From: Ephemerocybe angulata
Lineage: Eukaryota > Basidiomycota > Agaricomycetes > Agaricales > Psathyrellaceae
Length of the DNA: 64,000 nt
Assembly: GCA_013368325.1 (NCBI GenBank)
Contig: JAACJK010000001.1
Location: 930,001-994,000 of the forward strand
Reading direction: 5' to 3'
Shown here: piece after piece, positions 35,136 through 45,008 of the stretch
Layout: each line of letters opens with the position of its first letter
Position numbering within the stretch: position 1 is the stretch's first letter
Made by a program: the position numbers and the translations under genes
Notes under the pieces: model-generated
Told to the model about the DNA's origin: nothing
The model's database searches: none
The model's input: the letters and a program-made list of their open reading frames with translations, nothing else

Positions 35136-36430
35136 ATGTACACCTCTACGACACTATTCGCTTTCATATCCGCTTTGGCTGGGATCAACAGTGTGTCTGG
35201 ACACGCTGGTGCGTATTTCGCTTCCAAGAATGTCCCGAAACCTACTAATTATGGTCACGTACATAGCTTTCTTCCACCCCAGTATGTGGGGATTCAACGT
35301 TTCAGACACCACCAACGCAGAATATGGCTATGATAACCGTCCCGTTGCACCAATGCGTGACTACACCTTCAAGCAATGGTGGTTTCACAACCACTTGGAC
35401 AAACCCCCCAACCCTGGCGACTTCTTCGAACTGCCGGCAGGGAAGCCAGCCAAGGCTGAGATCTCTTGCGACAAGGGGGGCACTTCGTTCTTCGCCTCGA
35501 GCCCTGGTGGTGACAGTCACGATCGTGTTGACCCCGACACCCCCTGCCCGGGCTCGAAGACGGTCGCCTACCACACGCTCGATTTCAACGACCTCACGGG
35601 TTGCGGTCTGGCCATCACATATAAGGATGATGTCAATCAGGTCCAGCCTGAAGACTTCACGATCTTTAGCGTCAACCAGACCTGCGTATGGAGGAAGAAC
35701 ACAGACTTCCAAGTACCTGAGCGCATGCCACCCTGCCCTGCCGGAGGATGCATCTGCGCATTCTTCTGGGTTCCTTCGGGTAATGCAGGGCGACCGGAGA
35801 ACTACATGAACGGCTTCCGATGCAACGTCACGGGCGCTACTTCTGACGTGCCAGTGGCTAAACCCAAAGTCGCGCGTCGCTGCGGCGCAGACCCTAAAGC
35901 CGAGAAGCTACAGGCGGTCCCCGGCAATTGCACCTACGGTGCTAAGCAGCCATTCTATTGGCTTCAAGCGGAACGCAACAACGTAAGTATAATCTCCCAT
36001 ATCCCCCGAATCCGCAGCAGAGCGCTTAGTGACATCGTCTTAGGTATTCGAAGGAGAACATTCCCCTCCGGTTTACAACGACCTGTACAACTTCAGTGAT
36101 GGAGCACAGGTCGACATCTTCGAGGATTCTTATGATTCACTCCCAGACCCCGCCCCGAATGCACCCGTCCCAGTTCTGAGACAAGCAAACAAATCGCCAA
36201 ACGGCGAAACCTCTGGAACTGGAACCACCACGCCCACCAGCAAGGCATCAAAATCTTGCCGACCCCGCAAGCTTCCTTCCGCCGATGGCCTACGACGCCG
36301 CAGCTTCGAAGATGACGACAATCTCGGCCTTTTGCAGAGAACTTGGATTGGCGGTGCCCTGATTGGCATGACTCGACGCAGCAGGACGCTCGACCCTGCG
36401 GAAAGCAGGCGCTTATGGGATATGTGGTAA
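35136..36430 (+). CDS. AA14-family lytic polysaccharide monooxygenase (xylan-type)
   Basis: Secreted copper enzyme; characterised AA14 members cleave xylan coated on cellulose. Signal peptide residues 1-22 (MYTSTTLFAFISALAGINSV, SG) end directly before His23, which would be the mature N-terminal copper ligand. Intron 35209-35266 joins GHA to AFFHPSMWGFNVSD. Then YDNRPVAPMRDYTFKQWWFH, NHLDKPPNPGDFFELPAG (second His region), AEISCDKGGTSFFASSPGG, LDFNDLTGCGLAITYKDDVN, DFTIFSVNQTCVWRKNTDFQ, CPAGGCICAFFWVPSG and NYMNGFRCNVTGA. Intron 2 (about 35982-36044) joins AERNN to VFEGEHSPPVYNDLYNF. The C-terminal 100 residues are basic, disordered and lack CBM1. The last part, ending SRRLWDMW, is an unusual extension. 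Intact. Confidence 0.88.
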
Positions 36431-37191
36431 CGGAGATACTCGTCATCGCCATCCCGGATTCCTCGCGTGGCCTCCCTTTTGGACACCGCCTTTTTCCTTG
36501 ATTTGAGTTCGGATCATTATCATTATTTCACAACCTCTAATGGACTCTATAGATAGGTAGTAGGAGCATCAGATGTATCACCACCCTCTCAATGCGCAGT
36601 TGTATTCTATGACTCGATACCCCGCCTCAACGAGGTTTGCCAAATGTGTATGCCCAGGTACTTCAAGTATCTTTGATCTGCTATTTCGACAGTTCGCAAT
36701 TAGAGTGAAGATTTCGGACCGACAATTTAAAAAACATATGGGCCCGATCTTTTTATGACTCGTCGGCGTAGGTCTGTCAGCACAACAGTGAGCTTCCTTT
36801 CACGCTTAGATGGTTCTAACTTGGATTCTGATATTTACAGCGCAATCGTAACGGTCTACCCACGGTGAACTGCACCAAGGGCTCTCATGTTTCACACTCG
36901 AGTGTTACGCGTACACGCGGACCCCGACCATAGGCGAGTCACTCCAATGTCAGGACAGTGCCTAAGTGATCCTAGAGCGATTCGAACGCAAGCGACGCCG
37001 GATCGTGCGCAGCAACTGGTCGGTACTCGGGATTTGCCAAGGTTTAAACGCTTCAGGAACGGGGGCACTGACGAAGATCATTGGCACGAAGAAAGTCCTA
37101 TATAATCCCCGCGCATTCTCATTCAACGTCATTTCTAGTCACTCTCACAATTCGTACACTCTTTCAGTGACCACTCATTATAGAAGGTAGG
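36431..37191. other. Intergenic between AA14 and thioesterase genes
   Basis: About 760 bases. Open frames here are short and unsupported; presumed AA14 3' UTR and thioesterase promoter. Confidence 0.5.
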
Positions 37192-38147
37192 ATGCCAAGA
37201 ACGTCGAACGACGCGAACCAGGTCCTTGTGATCCAGCCGACGGCTGAGCACAAGGCGACCGTCATATTCGCGCACGTATGTACCGTAATGCCCTTCTTCG
37301 CCCTTGGCATAATAAAAACCCCAATTTGATTTTTATAGGGACTTGGGCAAGTCAACGCGACGTGGCACATGGCATTCACCAAAGCCTTCGCGCACCAATT
37401 TCCGACCGTCCAGTGGCTGTTGCCCCAAGCGTAAGTCAATCCCGCCGCCCAAGCACCTGCGGCGCAGTCCTTGCACACCAATTCCAAAATACTTACAGCG
37501 CCTCGCAGACCGCTTCGCAGGGTCTCCATGAACCAAGGTATGCTGCGGCCCAGTTGGTTCAACATCTGGCAGCTCCCGCCACAGCCAGCGGACTATGATG
37601 AGCAGGCCGTGACCGAGTCCATTTCAACCATCGAGGATCTGATCCTCAGCCAGATACACTCTGGGATTGACCCCAAGAGGATATTCCTCATGGGATTCAG
37701 TCAGGGTGCAGCTTTGAGCTTGATGGTGGGATTGACAACGCTGAATGAGCTCGGGGGCATTATCGCGATGTCTGGATGGCTCCCTGCAGGATACAGGAAG
37801 GTATGTGCCATCTCATTTATCCACGCTTGGAGCCTCCAGGTCCCGCTTCCCGATGATATATTACAGGCGAATGTATTGCTGATTTGGGTCCTTTTATTAC
37901 TTCGTTACTCTAGCATATCAATCTTGCACCATCCTTCCCTATACTGTGGTGCCATGGTACGCATGACGAAGAGATTCCAATAGCGTATGGCACCGACGCG
38001 GTGAACTTCATCAAGAGCTTGTCTAGCTCTGATGGATCGCATTCCAGCGGGGTTGCTGTAAGGACATATTGCGGCCTACAGCATTCTATCAACGACCAGG
38101 AGCTGGCTGATATAGCCGCGTTCTTACGGGCGCAGCTCCAGTCGTAG
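37192..38147 (+). CDS. APT1: Acyl-protein thioesterase 1 / carboxylesterase (alpha/beta hydrolase)
   Basis: Cytosolic serine hydrolase that removes palmitate from S-acylated proteins. Exon 1 begins MPRTSNDANQVLVIQPTAEH then KATVIFAH; an intron joins to GLGQVNATWHMAFTKAFAHQ and FPTVQWLLPQA. Next exon: VSMNQGMLRPSWFNIWQLPP, then DEQAVTESISTIEDLILSQI, GIDPKRIFLMGFSQGAALSL (nucleophile in GFSQG) and GGIIAMSGWLPAGYRK. The final exons supply the Asp in ILWCHGTHDEEIPIAYG and the His in YCGLQHSINDQELADIAAFL, ending RAQLQS. All three catalytic residues are present. About 240 residues, normal for the family; the small joints between exons 2-4 are approximate. Confidence 0.92.
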
Positions 38148-38478
38148 CACACACAGACGCCGTGCCGATCACCGCTTGTTCTTTTTCCAAGTACGCATAT
38201 TCTTGACCTTCGTTCAACTTTCCTTCCTTCGCTAGAGTACTTGTAGCTTCTATCCTACTTGGACATTAATTGTACACACCGCCTGGACATTTAGACACAC
38301 TTATGTATTTCCTATGTATTTTGTATACCGTAGCTTGTACTAGTAATTGTGTTCTGCCACCCCTCTTATCTACAGGGATCATCTTCAGCCTCAGAACCTG
38401 TCAGAGGTGATCAGAATGGACCGAAGCTCCTGGAGTCGGGCCCTCGACGAACGGGTGCAGTAAGAAGGCTTCTTCAGC
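38148..38478. other. 3' region of thioesterase gene
   Basis: About 330 AT-richer bases before the tRNA array. Presumed 3' UTR and tRNA upstream sequence. Confidence 0.5.
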
Positions 38479-38591
38479 GCCCGCCTAGCTCAATCGGATA
38501 GAGCGTCAGACTCTTAAGGCGGGATAGCTTCCCCTTTCGGACATTCCGTCGGGCGATCTGAAGGCTGCGAGTTCGACCCTCGCGGTGGGCT
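38479..38591 (+). tRNA. tRNA-Lys(CUU) with intron, array member 1
   Basis: GCCCGCC/GGTGGGC acceptor, A-box TAGCTCAATCGG, B-box GAGTTCGACCC. The anticodon loop CTCTTAA is followed by an intron of about 41 nt (GGCGGGA...GGGCGA) and then TCTGA. A T5 run at 38600-38604 is a good Pol III terminator. Confidence 0.94.
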
Positions 38592-38682
38592 ACTACCACT
38601 TTTTGACGCCCGTTAGGCGCCGTCATATCAGGCAAACAATGAGGCCGCTCGTCGCAAAGGGACGGCGGGAGCAGGGAACATC

Positions 38683-38795
38683 GCCCGCCTAGCTCAATCG
38701 GATAGAGCGTCAGACTCTTAAGGCGGGGGAACATCCCCTTACGGAACACCCGTCGGGCGATCTGAAGGCTGCGAGTTCGACCCTCGCGGTGGGCT
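38683..38795 (+). tRNA. tRNA-Lys(CUU) with intron, array member 2
   Basis: Mature part identical to member 1. The intron has the same outer bases (GGCGGG...CGGGCGA) but differs inside (GAACATCCCC versus ATAGCTTCCC). T5 terminator at 38804-38808. The duplicated block includes the flanks, with a period of about 205 bp. Confidence 0.94.
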
Positions 38796-38891
38796 ACTAC
38801 CACTTTTTGGCGCCCGTTAAGCGCCGCCATTTCTGATGGTCCCATATGGGCGGGCGCCCATCGCAAATGGACGGCGGGTGCAATCTCCATC

Positions 38892-39004
38892 GCCCGCCTA
38901 GCTCAATCGGATAGAGCGTCAGACTCTTAAGGCGGGAGAACATCTCCTTACGGAACTGCCGTCGAGCGATCTGAAGGCTGCGAGTTCGACCCTCGCGGTG
39001 GGCT
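38892..39004 (+). tRNA. tRNA-Lys(CUU) with intron, array member 3
   Basis: Mature part identical to members 1 and 2; the intron again differs in its centre (AGAACATCTCC). T5 terminator at 39015-39019. The 5' flank shares the CGCCGCCAT...GGACGGCGG block with member 2. Confidence 0.94.
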
Positions 39005-39587
39005 AATGACCATCTTTTTGCCTCCATAAAGCACACCCTGACTTCGTTATGATCTTATAAGTTTTGGCCCTTGGAAGTTGGGCCTCCTGACTCCCGAGTC
39101 CCAAGTCCCCCGGCTTCACTGAAGTTTGGTGATTACATAGGTGCGGTGAACTTTGGAAATTGGAAGCCTGAAAGTCAACGAAAACCCCGCTAGATCTGAA
39201 GGGAGGGTCACAAATCCCATCGAAAGATCCACATACCAAGTACCAACGGGTACCGCCTGGAAAGTTCACTGGCCACCGGTCACCGGTCACCCTTCAGCAT
39301 CAGTGGTCTGATACTCACCCGCAAATCCCTGCAACGCACCGAGACTCCATCTACCAGTCGTGATATTCATGAAACACATTTCCGTCTAACGAAGAACATA
39401 GCGAAAACCTGGGGGAAACAGATATACGAGAAGCAATACCCTCGAAAATCGGAGTAACCCTCTGCATGAGGTAAACACACAAGTACATAGCGTACGTGAT
39501 TCCGCACCTCGCAACATCTGGAAGAAAGTGAGTGGCGAGCCGCCCAGCGCCCCGAAACAGATAGACGCCCAGGCGCCTTCTTTCACT
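39005..39587. other. Spacer before the fourth plus-strand tRNA
   Basis: About 580 bases. No gene or array unit recognised. Confidence 0.5.
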
Positions 39588-39681
39588 GCCCGCCTAGCTC
39601 AATCGGCTAGAGCGTCAGACTTTTACGGACGCACCAGCGTTTGTAATCTGAAGGCTGCGAGTTCGACCCTCGCGGTGGGCT
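39588..39681 (+). tRNA. tRNA-Lys(UUU) with about 20-nt intron
   Basis: Same acceptor, D-arm and T-arm as the CUU genes. The anticodon loop is CTTTTA, intron CGGACGCACCAGCGTTTGT, then AATCTGA, giving UUU. T5 at 39691-39695. It is the plus-strand counterpart of the UUU gene at 27748-27837; their introns are unrelated. Confidence 0.93.
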
Positions 39682-40159
39682 ACTACTCACTTTTTGCTTC
39701 CGTCTGTGGCGGAAAAAGGCTCTCCCAATACCCTATTCATGTCTCCAGAGTCCAACGAAGTGCCCACAGCCCCCAAGAATACATCTCCCAGTTATCATTG
39801 TTTTATCTCTGCTGCCGCAGTGCTGCGCCTTTCTATATTTTCTCAATGTGCCTCTCCACAGCCGGCCCTCGGCAGGACTATCTCAGTTTGAGCATTGACC
39901 TACCTAATTTATCTCCAAGTGCCTCGGAGTGCCATCACCGACGCAGCCACATTGCAGTCTAATTGTGCCTCATTTCACCGCAAAGTGGAGAACCGTCATA
40001 CCCGGGGATGACAGAGCAGGACGGGAATAGACACCAGCCAGCATTGGACACAGGTTGCACATACGTATTTCAGTAACTCGTGATTTAGAGTGAGCTCGAA
40101 GCGCCCGTGCGGCGGTGCCTGCTCTATATACGTGCACGCCTTTGATGAATAAATCGTGT
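39682..40159. other. Spacer between tRNA and AA9 duplication
   Basis: About 480 bases. A frame open from 39528 to 39962 only reads through the tRNA and is not taken as a gene. Confidence 0.5.
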
Positions 40160-40405
40160 TCCTGAAACGCTCAAGCAGCCATAGCCAACAGCAGTGCCAC
40201 ATTTTTAGAATGGCCTCTGCGAGAGTGAAACAATGTATGTTATTCGTAACTGTCTATGTAGCAACACAGCAGGAGAGAAAGGCTGGGATATGCCTGCAGG
40301 GATCCCCAAGAAACGGAGTCTGCTTCGAGCAGAGAGAACGCGGCGAGAGGGCAGCGTCAAGCTCGCCCTGTCGGAGAGAATCGATCCGGGATGGTTGAGA
40401 AAACC

Positions 40406-42128
40406 TTAGTTGGGCAGGCACTGAGAGTAGTAATCTGAGGGCAAGGAGTGAGCTTGGAAAACAACTATATGGAATAACTGCGCTGACCCTGGAAGCGCTT
40501 GCAGGTGCCCGAAGCGCAGGTGGTGGATCCGGTGTAGCCAATCTGTAAACGCGAAGGGAATGGAAAAGTCAGGGAGTGACCACGATGTGAAGAGAGGATT
40601 CGACTTACGCCACCGCATTGGCCGTAGAGCTGGACGCTGCCAGCGACGGGTGCAGCAGTGGGGGCGACGCCGGCAGCGCTTGAGCTGCTTGCGCTGCTCG
40701 CCGAGCCGGGAAGGCACTGAGAGTAATAAGCTGAGTGATGATCAGCATGCGTCTTCGCATCGAGGAATTCAGAGCGCGTACCGTTCGAGAAGACGCAAGT
40801 AGAGCCGGCGGCGCATGCGGTGGGGCCGTTGAAGTTCTGGCCGCCACACTGGGCGTAGAGCGCAGCGAGTCCAGCAGCAGGAGCCGAAGCGGTGGGAGCG
40901 GGCGCCACGGTCGAGGAGCTCGAGCGGGTCACGGTGGTGAATCCAGAGGAAGTCGAGCGAGTTGATGTCGAGGTGGTCGTAGCGCTGGTAGCGCTGGTCG
41001 TGGTCGTAGTAGGGGCTGCGGTGGTAGAGGAGCTGGTCACTGTAGCCGTGGCCGTGGCCGTGGCGGTTACGACGGCTGAACCAATGGCACCCTGACCGGG
41101 GATTCCAACCCTGCCAATTTCACCGCCCTTGGCGCCAGACCAGACGGCGGGTCCGGGAGCCTTGTAGGTCGAGGGAGCAGGACCGCCGTAGAGGTTGAAG
41201 AGGATGCCGGAGGAGCTGTCGGTGTAGTCGCCGGGGAGCGCAACGCCCTTGGGGAGAGCGTCGGGGCCGTTGGAGGTGACCTTGATCTGGAGGCAGCTGG
41301 GGTAGAACTGGGCACCACGGGCGGGCTGTTGCGAGAAGAGGGCATCGGCTTCGTGGAGTGCAATGATTTCGGCTGAAGAGACCTCGTCAGCACGAGATGC
41401 AGTGAGACGAGGAGTAGAAACCTACAGCGAAGGATGTAGTCCCCGGCAGGGACGTCGGGGACGATGACGCTGTGTTGGCCATGGGCCGCGATGAGCTTGT
41501 CAACAGCCCAGCTGGAACCGTCGTTGTTGGCTTCGAAAATCTTGGTCCACTCGGTCCCGGATGAGGGGCCCATATATACGAGAACTGGAGGGACGGTCAG
41601 GTTCTGCTACGAATTTTTGAGTAGCTGTTGTACACACCAGGTCCCTTATGCGAGGGGTCGATAATATCGTCGTCACGGCTGTTCAGAAAACTGTTAGGCC
41701 ACGGTTTTGTAAAGCGTTGAGCGAACTCACTTGGCGTGGTGCCACTCGAAAGTGACCTTGTCACCAGCCTTGACAGACACACTCTTGGCAACAGCTAAAT
41801 TGGAAGGAATTGTTAAACCGATGGAGTTAATTGACTGAGACGCTCCTTACCTCTGTTGTTGGCATTACAGGTCAAGTCAGCAGACTTCAGATCCTTCACA
41901 GGGTTGTTGTTGGGAGGAGAACGAATCTGTGTCATAGGAGGAAAGGAGTGACGGGAAGGGGATCCAGCGGTTAGCGTTTGAGGCGGTAACACATGACTAG
42001 GTTATACACACATATTGGTTTTGGCCATCGCCCTGGTCGACACCGTTGACCCAAACACCGAACACGGTGCTATGAGCGACAGCGGTCGCCGCGGCAGATG
42101 ACAATGCAACAAAGGTAGCCAAACGCAT
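40406..42128 (-). CDS. AA9 LPMO with two C-terminal CBM1 modules (copy A)
   Basis: Secreted copper enzyme that oxidatively cleaves cellulose. The 18-residue signal peptide [18 protein letters not shown] leaves His19 as mature N-terminus ([20 protein letters not shown]). Then [20 protein letters not shown] with the second copper His in [45 protein letters not shown] and [15 protein letters not shown] (axial Tyr). A Thr/Ser/Ala linker (about 70 residues) leads to CBM1-1, [18 protein letters not shown] through STCVFSN, which an intron joins to [10 protein letters not shown] second Ala/Ser linker leads to CBM1-2, [19 protein letters not shown], then CKRFQ, which an intron joins to DYYSQCLPN and stop at 40406. 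Each CBM1 is split by an intron before its last aromatic-containing strand. Intact. Confidence 0.92.
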
Positions 42129-42324
42129 GGTGATATACTAGGAGTACTTTAAAGTGTTCTGACGATTGGAGTCGATGAATGAGGGGAGAGAACGAGAGTG
42201 ACTGTTGAAGGTACAACGATGGAGGGGATAGCCTAGGCTGTGTGCTAGAAGAAGAAAACCGAAAGCGAACGGAGGGAGGAAAGAGAGGAGACTGGTGAGA
42301 AAGAGACTTCCAGACCCACAACGA

Positions 42325-42333
42325 CTTATATAT
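42325..42333 (-). promoter_or_regulatory. TATA-like element of AA9 copy A
   Basis: ATATATAAG on the minus strand about 195 bases upstream of the ATG; the same element and its flank (CCAAGATATATAAGTCG) are kept in copy B. Position is far from the ATG but compatible with a long 5' UTR. Confidence 0.5.
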
Positions 42334-43468
42334 CTTGGAGGGGGGACGAGATCATCCCCGTTTAGCCTTTCGAACGGGTCTTTCTTCCATGAGGCTGAAG
42401 TCCGAGCATTAATTGATTCTTCTAAGTTCTCCGTCGTCCGTAACATCCGGTTATGTGCTCCTATTCACAAGGGTCAAGGCACAAGGGCCGCCTTGGTGCG
42501 AAGATAACGACAGAGTCCCTGGCACATGGCAACGGTATGTCGACGGCCAGGAGGATCGTAATTTCCAGAGTGCGATGATAGCATCAGGCACGATTCCAAA
42601 GCCGCGTCGAATAAGTACAGAGGCTGGACTCAGAGGGAGCCGGAGGATGACGGAAGTAGCATCTTCCACCGAGGTCTGAGAGATATTAGAAGCCAAAGTT
42701 TGGCCGGTAGGTCGTCCCATAGGCGTGTCATTCTGCACGCAAATTCTAGACGCGTCTCCGATCGGGTCCCCTCGAGGTTGGCATGGACGCGCGTCGAAAA
42801 GACCCTAGGTTTATCAAAGCCCATTCCCATGAAACGCGAGACCTCCGCTAGCGGAGGTAGGTATTGTGTCGAGACTAGAAAAGGCCCTGTTTTCTTCAAT
42901 GATTCATGATGGGTGAACAGAATCAAAAGGCGACCGCGATTTCCTACCCACGCTTTGTCCTTCATAGAAACGCTCCGATTTATCCGAGTTGATGCCGATC
43001 AAGCGCTTACCTGGTTTCCGGTGGCACAACCGGGCGCCAAAGGACATGGGTACGTTGTACGTTGCCAAAATGCGTAACAGGCTGACCAGATCTAGAGAAC
43101 TTCGTAAGGAGGCAAAATAAATTTGTAAGTGATTCATGATGTCAATATCTCTCCTTGTCAGCTTGCCAACGACCTTGGCGTCGGGGACATCGTGCCCTCA
43201 AAAAGGGCACGCGCCGTGAGGAGCTGCTGCGCAGTCGCGAGATCTCGGAGTCGAGAACGTGTGTATCATATGCCTGGCCATCGTACCATAAGTACAGAGA
43301 AGGTCAGTAAATTAGTAGAAGGAGGGATGTCACGAAAACGTCTAGTGGGAGTCCTATAGATTCATTATAATGTTCAAGGGTAGAGTCCATTCAAAGTCCG
43401 GGTTTAAAGTTCATTCGGATCCCTGGGGTTACACTGAGTGTCCGGTGTGCTCATGCCAGTCATCACCA
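42334..43468. other. Upstream region of AA9 copy A
   Basis: About 1.1 kb, largely colinear with 47020-48060. No gene is supported. It includes the shared word GGTCAGTAAAT and CACGAAAACGTC near 43300-43350, also present near 47893-47935. It is the likely regulatory region. Confidence 0.55.
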
Positions 43469-43915
43469 TTAGTTGCAGTTGAAATAATTGCCTTGTACGA
43501 CCGCGGGACAGCCAGAAGTGTCTGCCACGGAGAAGGCTTTAGTATCTCACCAACAAGTAAAAGAAAGGAGAGACGACCCACCCAAGTGCAAAGGACAGTC
43601 GTCGTAACTATCACAGCGTTTGATACAGGCGCGCTTGACGTCTGGCTCCACGAGTTCGACATAGTGGTTATACCTATGCAACAGACAGCAGATCAGTAAG
43701 AAGGTTCACCTTGTAGAGATATGTCGAATGCACTCACCCCAGGCATTTACTTCCTGCGTGATTTCCATAACCTCCAGCTCCCCAGCTGGAGTCGTGTACT
43801 GTCCTCCACCATCGCTCGGGACGAGACGATCCAAAGTCTCGGGCCTGATACAACCAGTTACTGTTCCATGTCATGTAGCTCGTCAGAAACAGCTTCAAAG
43901 GTCACTCCAAGTGTG
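43469..43915 (-). pseudogene. 3' fragment of Cys-rich secreted protein gene, frameshifted
   Basis: Homologous to the last three exons of the intact gene at 48061-48963. The exon reading TGCIRPETLDRLVPSDGGGQ is present, but two extra bases (ACAC for AC after GGACAGT) shift the frame, so the following DSSGGAGGNGNPAGS block is lost. The next exon keeps YNHYVELVEPDVKRACIK but reads R instead of C at the following conserved cysteine. The 5' exons and signal peptide are absent: the fragment starts at the duplication breakpoint. It is not expected to make a functional protein. Confidence 0.85.
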
Positions 43916-44082
43916 ATCGTTTGGGTGGGGGCTGGCGGCGGGTGGTGGTCGTTGGTCTGGCGTCGTTGATGGTTCAGCTCTGGCAGGGAAAATTTGGGTA
44001 AGTGTCAAGCGCCTGTAATGAGAAGGTATCACTAACCTGGGGGAGATGGGAATACCGGGACTGCTGGATGCTTGAAGGCTCG

Positions 44083-44300
44083 GCGTCGTTGGACGCGAAC
44101 GAGCGACGAGGAGAGCCGGTGGTGTTGATGACGATGGGGCGATGACGGACTCTGGGTGATGGAGAGAGAGAGAGGGCTCCTGTCGTTGGACGTGAGCGAG
44201 GAGAGCCGCGGGCTCGGCGTCATTGGACGCGAGCGAAGTTCGCGATGACGGACGGTGGGTGAAGTAGAAAGCGCGCTCGCGTCGTTGGACGCGAATGAGG
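44083..44300. repeat. Four dispersed copies of a CGTCGTTGGACGCGA motif
   Basis: Copies at about 44083, 44181, 44218 and 44280, each followed by variants of GAGCGA(C)GAGGAGAGCC or GAATGAGGGAGAGG. Spacing is irregular (about 40-100 bp). It looks like a decayed minisatellite. Confidence 0.7.
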
Positions 44301-44569
44301 GAGAGGTGGTGGCGGGGCGGATTTTCTGGCGCGCTGCGAACGGACCAGGTCTTGGAGGTGGTGGAGAGAGGCAAGCCGCGAGCGCCTGTGGCACGTTCAG
44401 CGGGCGCCAATCGCGCTGGCGGTCACGTGTGCATCGGCACCGGCAGATGCCGGGCGTTACCCGCCACATATGGTATGGGCATACCTGCCAGGGACCGTAC
44501 CGCACAATACAGGTACAGGTAGGGGTGGGGTCCTAAGTACCCGCCCGTGTTAAAAAATACTGGGCTTTA

Positions 44570-44695
44570 GCCCTGGCCTATGAAATTTCTAAACGCCGAG
44601 CCAGGCCAAAAGCCAAGCCAGGCCGTCCAGCCAATATGCCGACGGCTCGGCCTGGCTTCGGGCCTCAGGCCAAAGCCTGTAAGGCACTACAAATG
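44570..44695. repeat. GGCC-rich repeat block with inverted elements
   Basis: Many overlapping AGCCAGGCC and GGCCTGGC words; GCCGAGCCAGGCC near 44597 faces GGCTCGGCCTGGC near 44643 in the opposite sense, allowing a hairpin. It begins after a GTTAAAAAATACTGGGCTTT segment. Similar words occur at 27620-27680. Confidence 0.6.
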
Positions 44696-45008
44696 AGCTT
44701 CATGAAACGCCCACTGGAAGGAGCCTGAGGCAGCCATAGAGCAGCAGAGCCATGTTCTTAAAATGTCCTCAAAGTTTCGCCAGACTGAAATGAGGATGTT
44801 GCGAGGATGATGCAGATGAATGGAATCTGGAGAAATGGATGTTATTCATAACTGTCTAGCAACAGTGAACACAGCAGGAAAAAAAGGCTGGGATATGCCT
44901 GCAACGATCCCCAATGAACGGAGTCTGCTTCGAGCAGAGAACGCGGCGAGAGGGCGGCGTCAAGCTCGCCCTGTCGGAGAGAATCCATCCGGGATGGCTG
45001 AGAAAACC

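Larger units (their letters stand above)
38479..39020 (+). repeat. Tandem array of three tRNA-Lys(CUU) units, about 205 bp period
   Basis: Units begin at about 38479, 38683 and 38892. Each comprises tRNA gene, terminator, a spacer with CGCCCGTTA(A/G)GCGCCG and GGACGGCGGG, then the next tRNA. Spacers diverge more than the tRNA bodies, as expected for selection or gene conversion on the tRNA. Confidence 0.92.
40160..43915. repeat. Duplication unit A (AA9 LPMO plus truncated neighbour)
   Basis: About 3.75 kb that aligns by eye along its length with 44700-48495 in the same orientation, including 3' flank, LPMO gene, promoter and the 3' exons of the secreted-protein gene. The similarity stops near 43915, inside an intron of the secreted-protein gene. 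Divergence (many point changes and small indels) suggests that it is not recent. Confidence 0.88.
43916..44699. other. Unique spacer between duplication units
   Basis: About 780 bases not shared by the two units. Holds two local repeats listed separately. Long minus-strand frames here (Ser/Pro/Arg-rich, over 150 codons) come from the repeat composition and are not taken as genes. Confidence 0.5.

Noticed and set aside
38479..39020. CRISPR-like array
   Set aside because: Regular repeats with spacers, but the repeats are complete tRNA genes in a eukaryotic genome.
38474..39036. Minus-strand frames with repeated GRTRSLQIARR
   Set aside because: These are antisense translations of the tRNA-Lys genes and their spacers.
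43895..44505. Long Ser/Pro/Arg minus frames (over 150 codons)
   Set aside because: They are produced by the repeated CGTCGTTGGACG motif, in two frames at once, with no recognisable protein.
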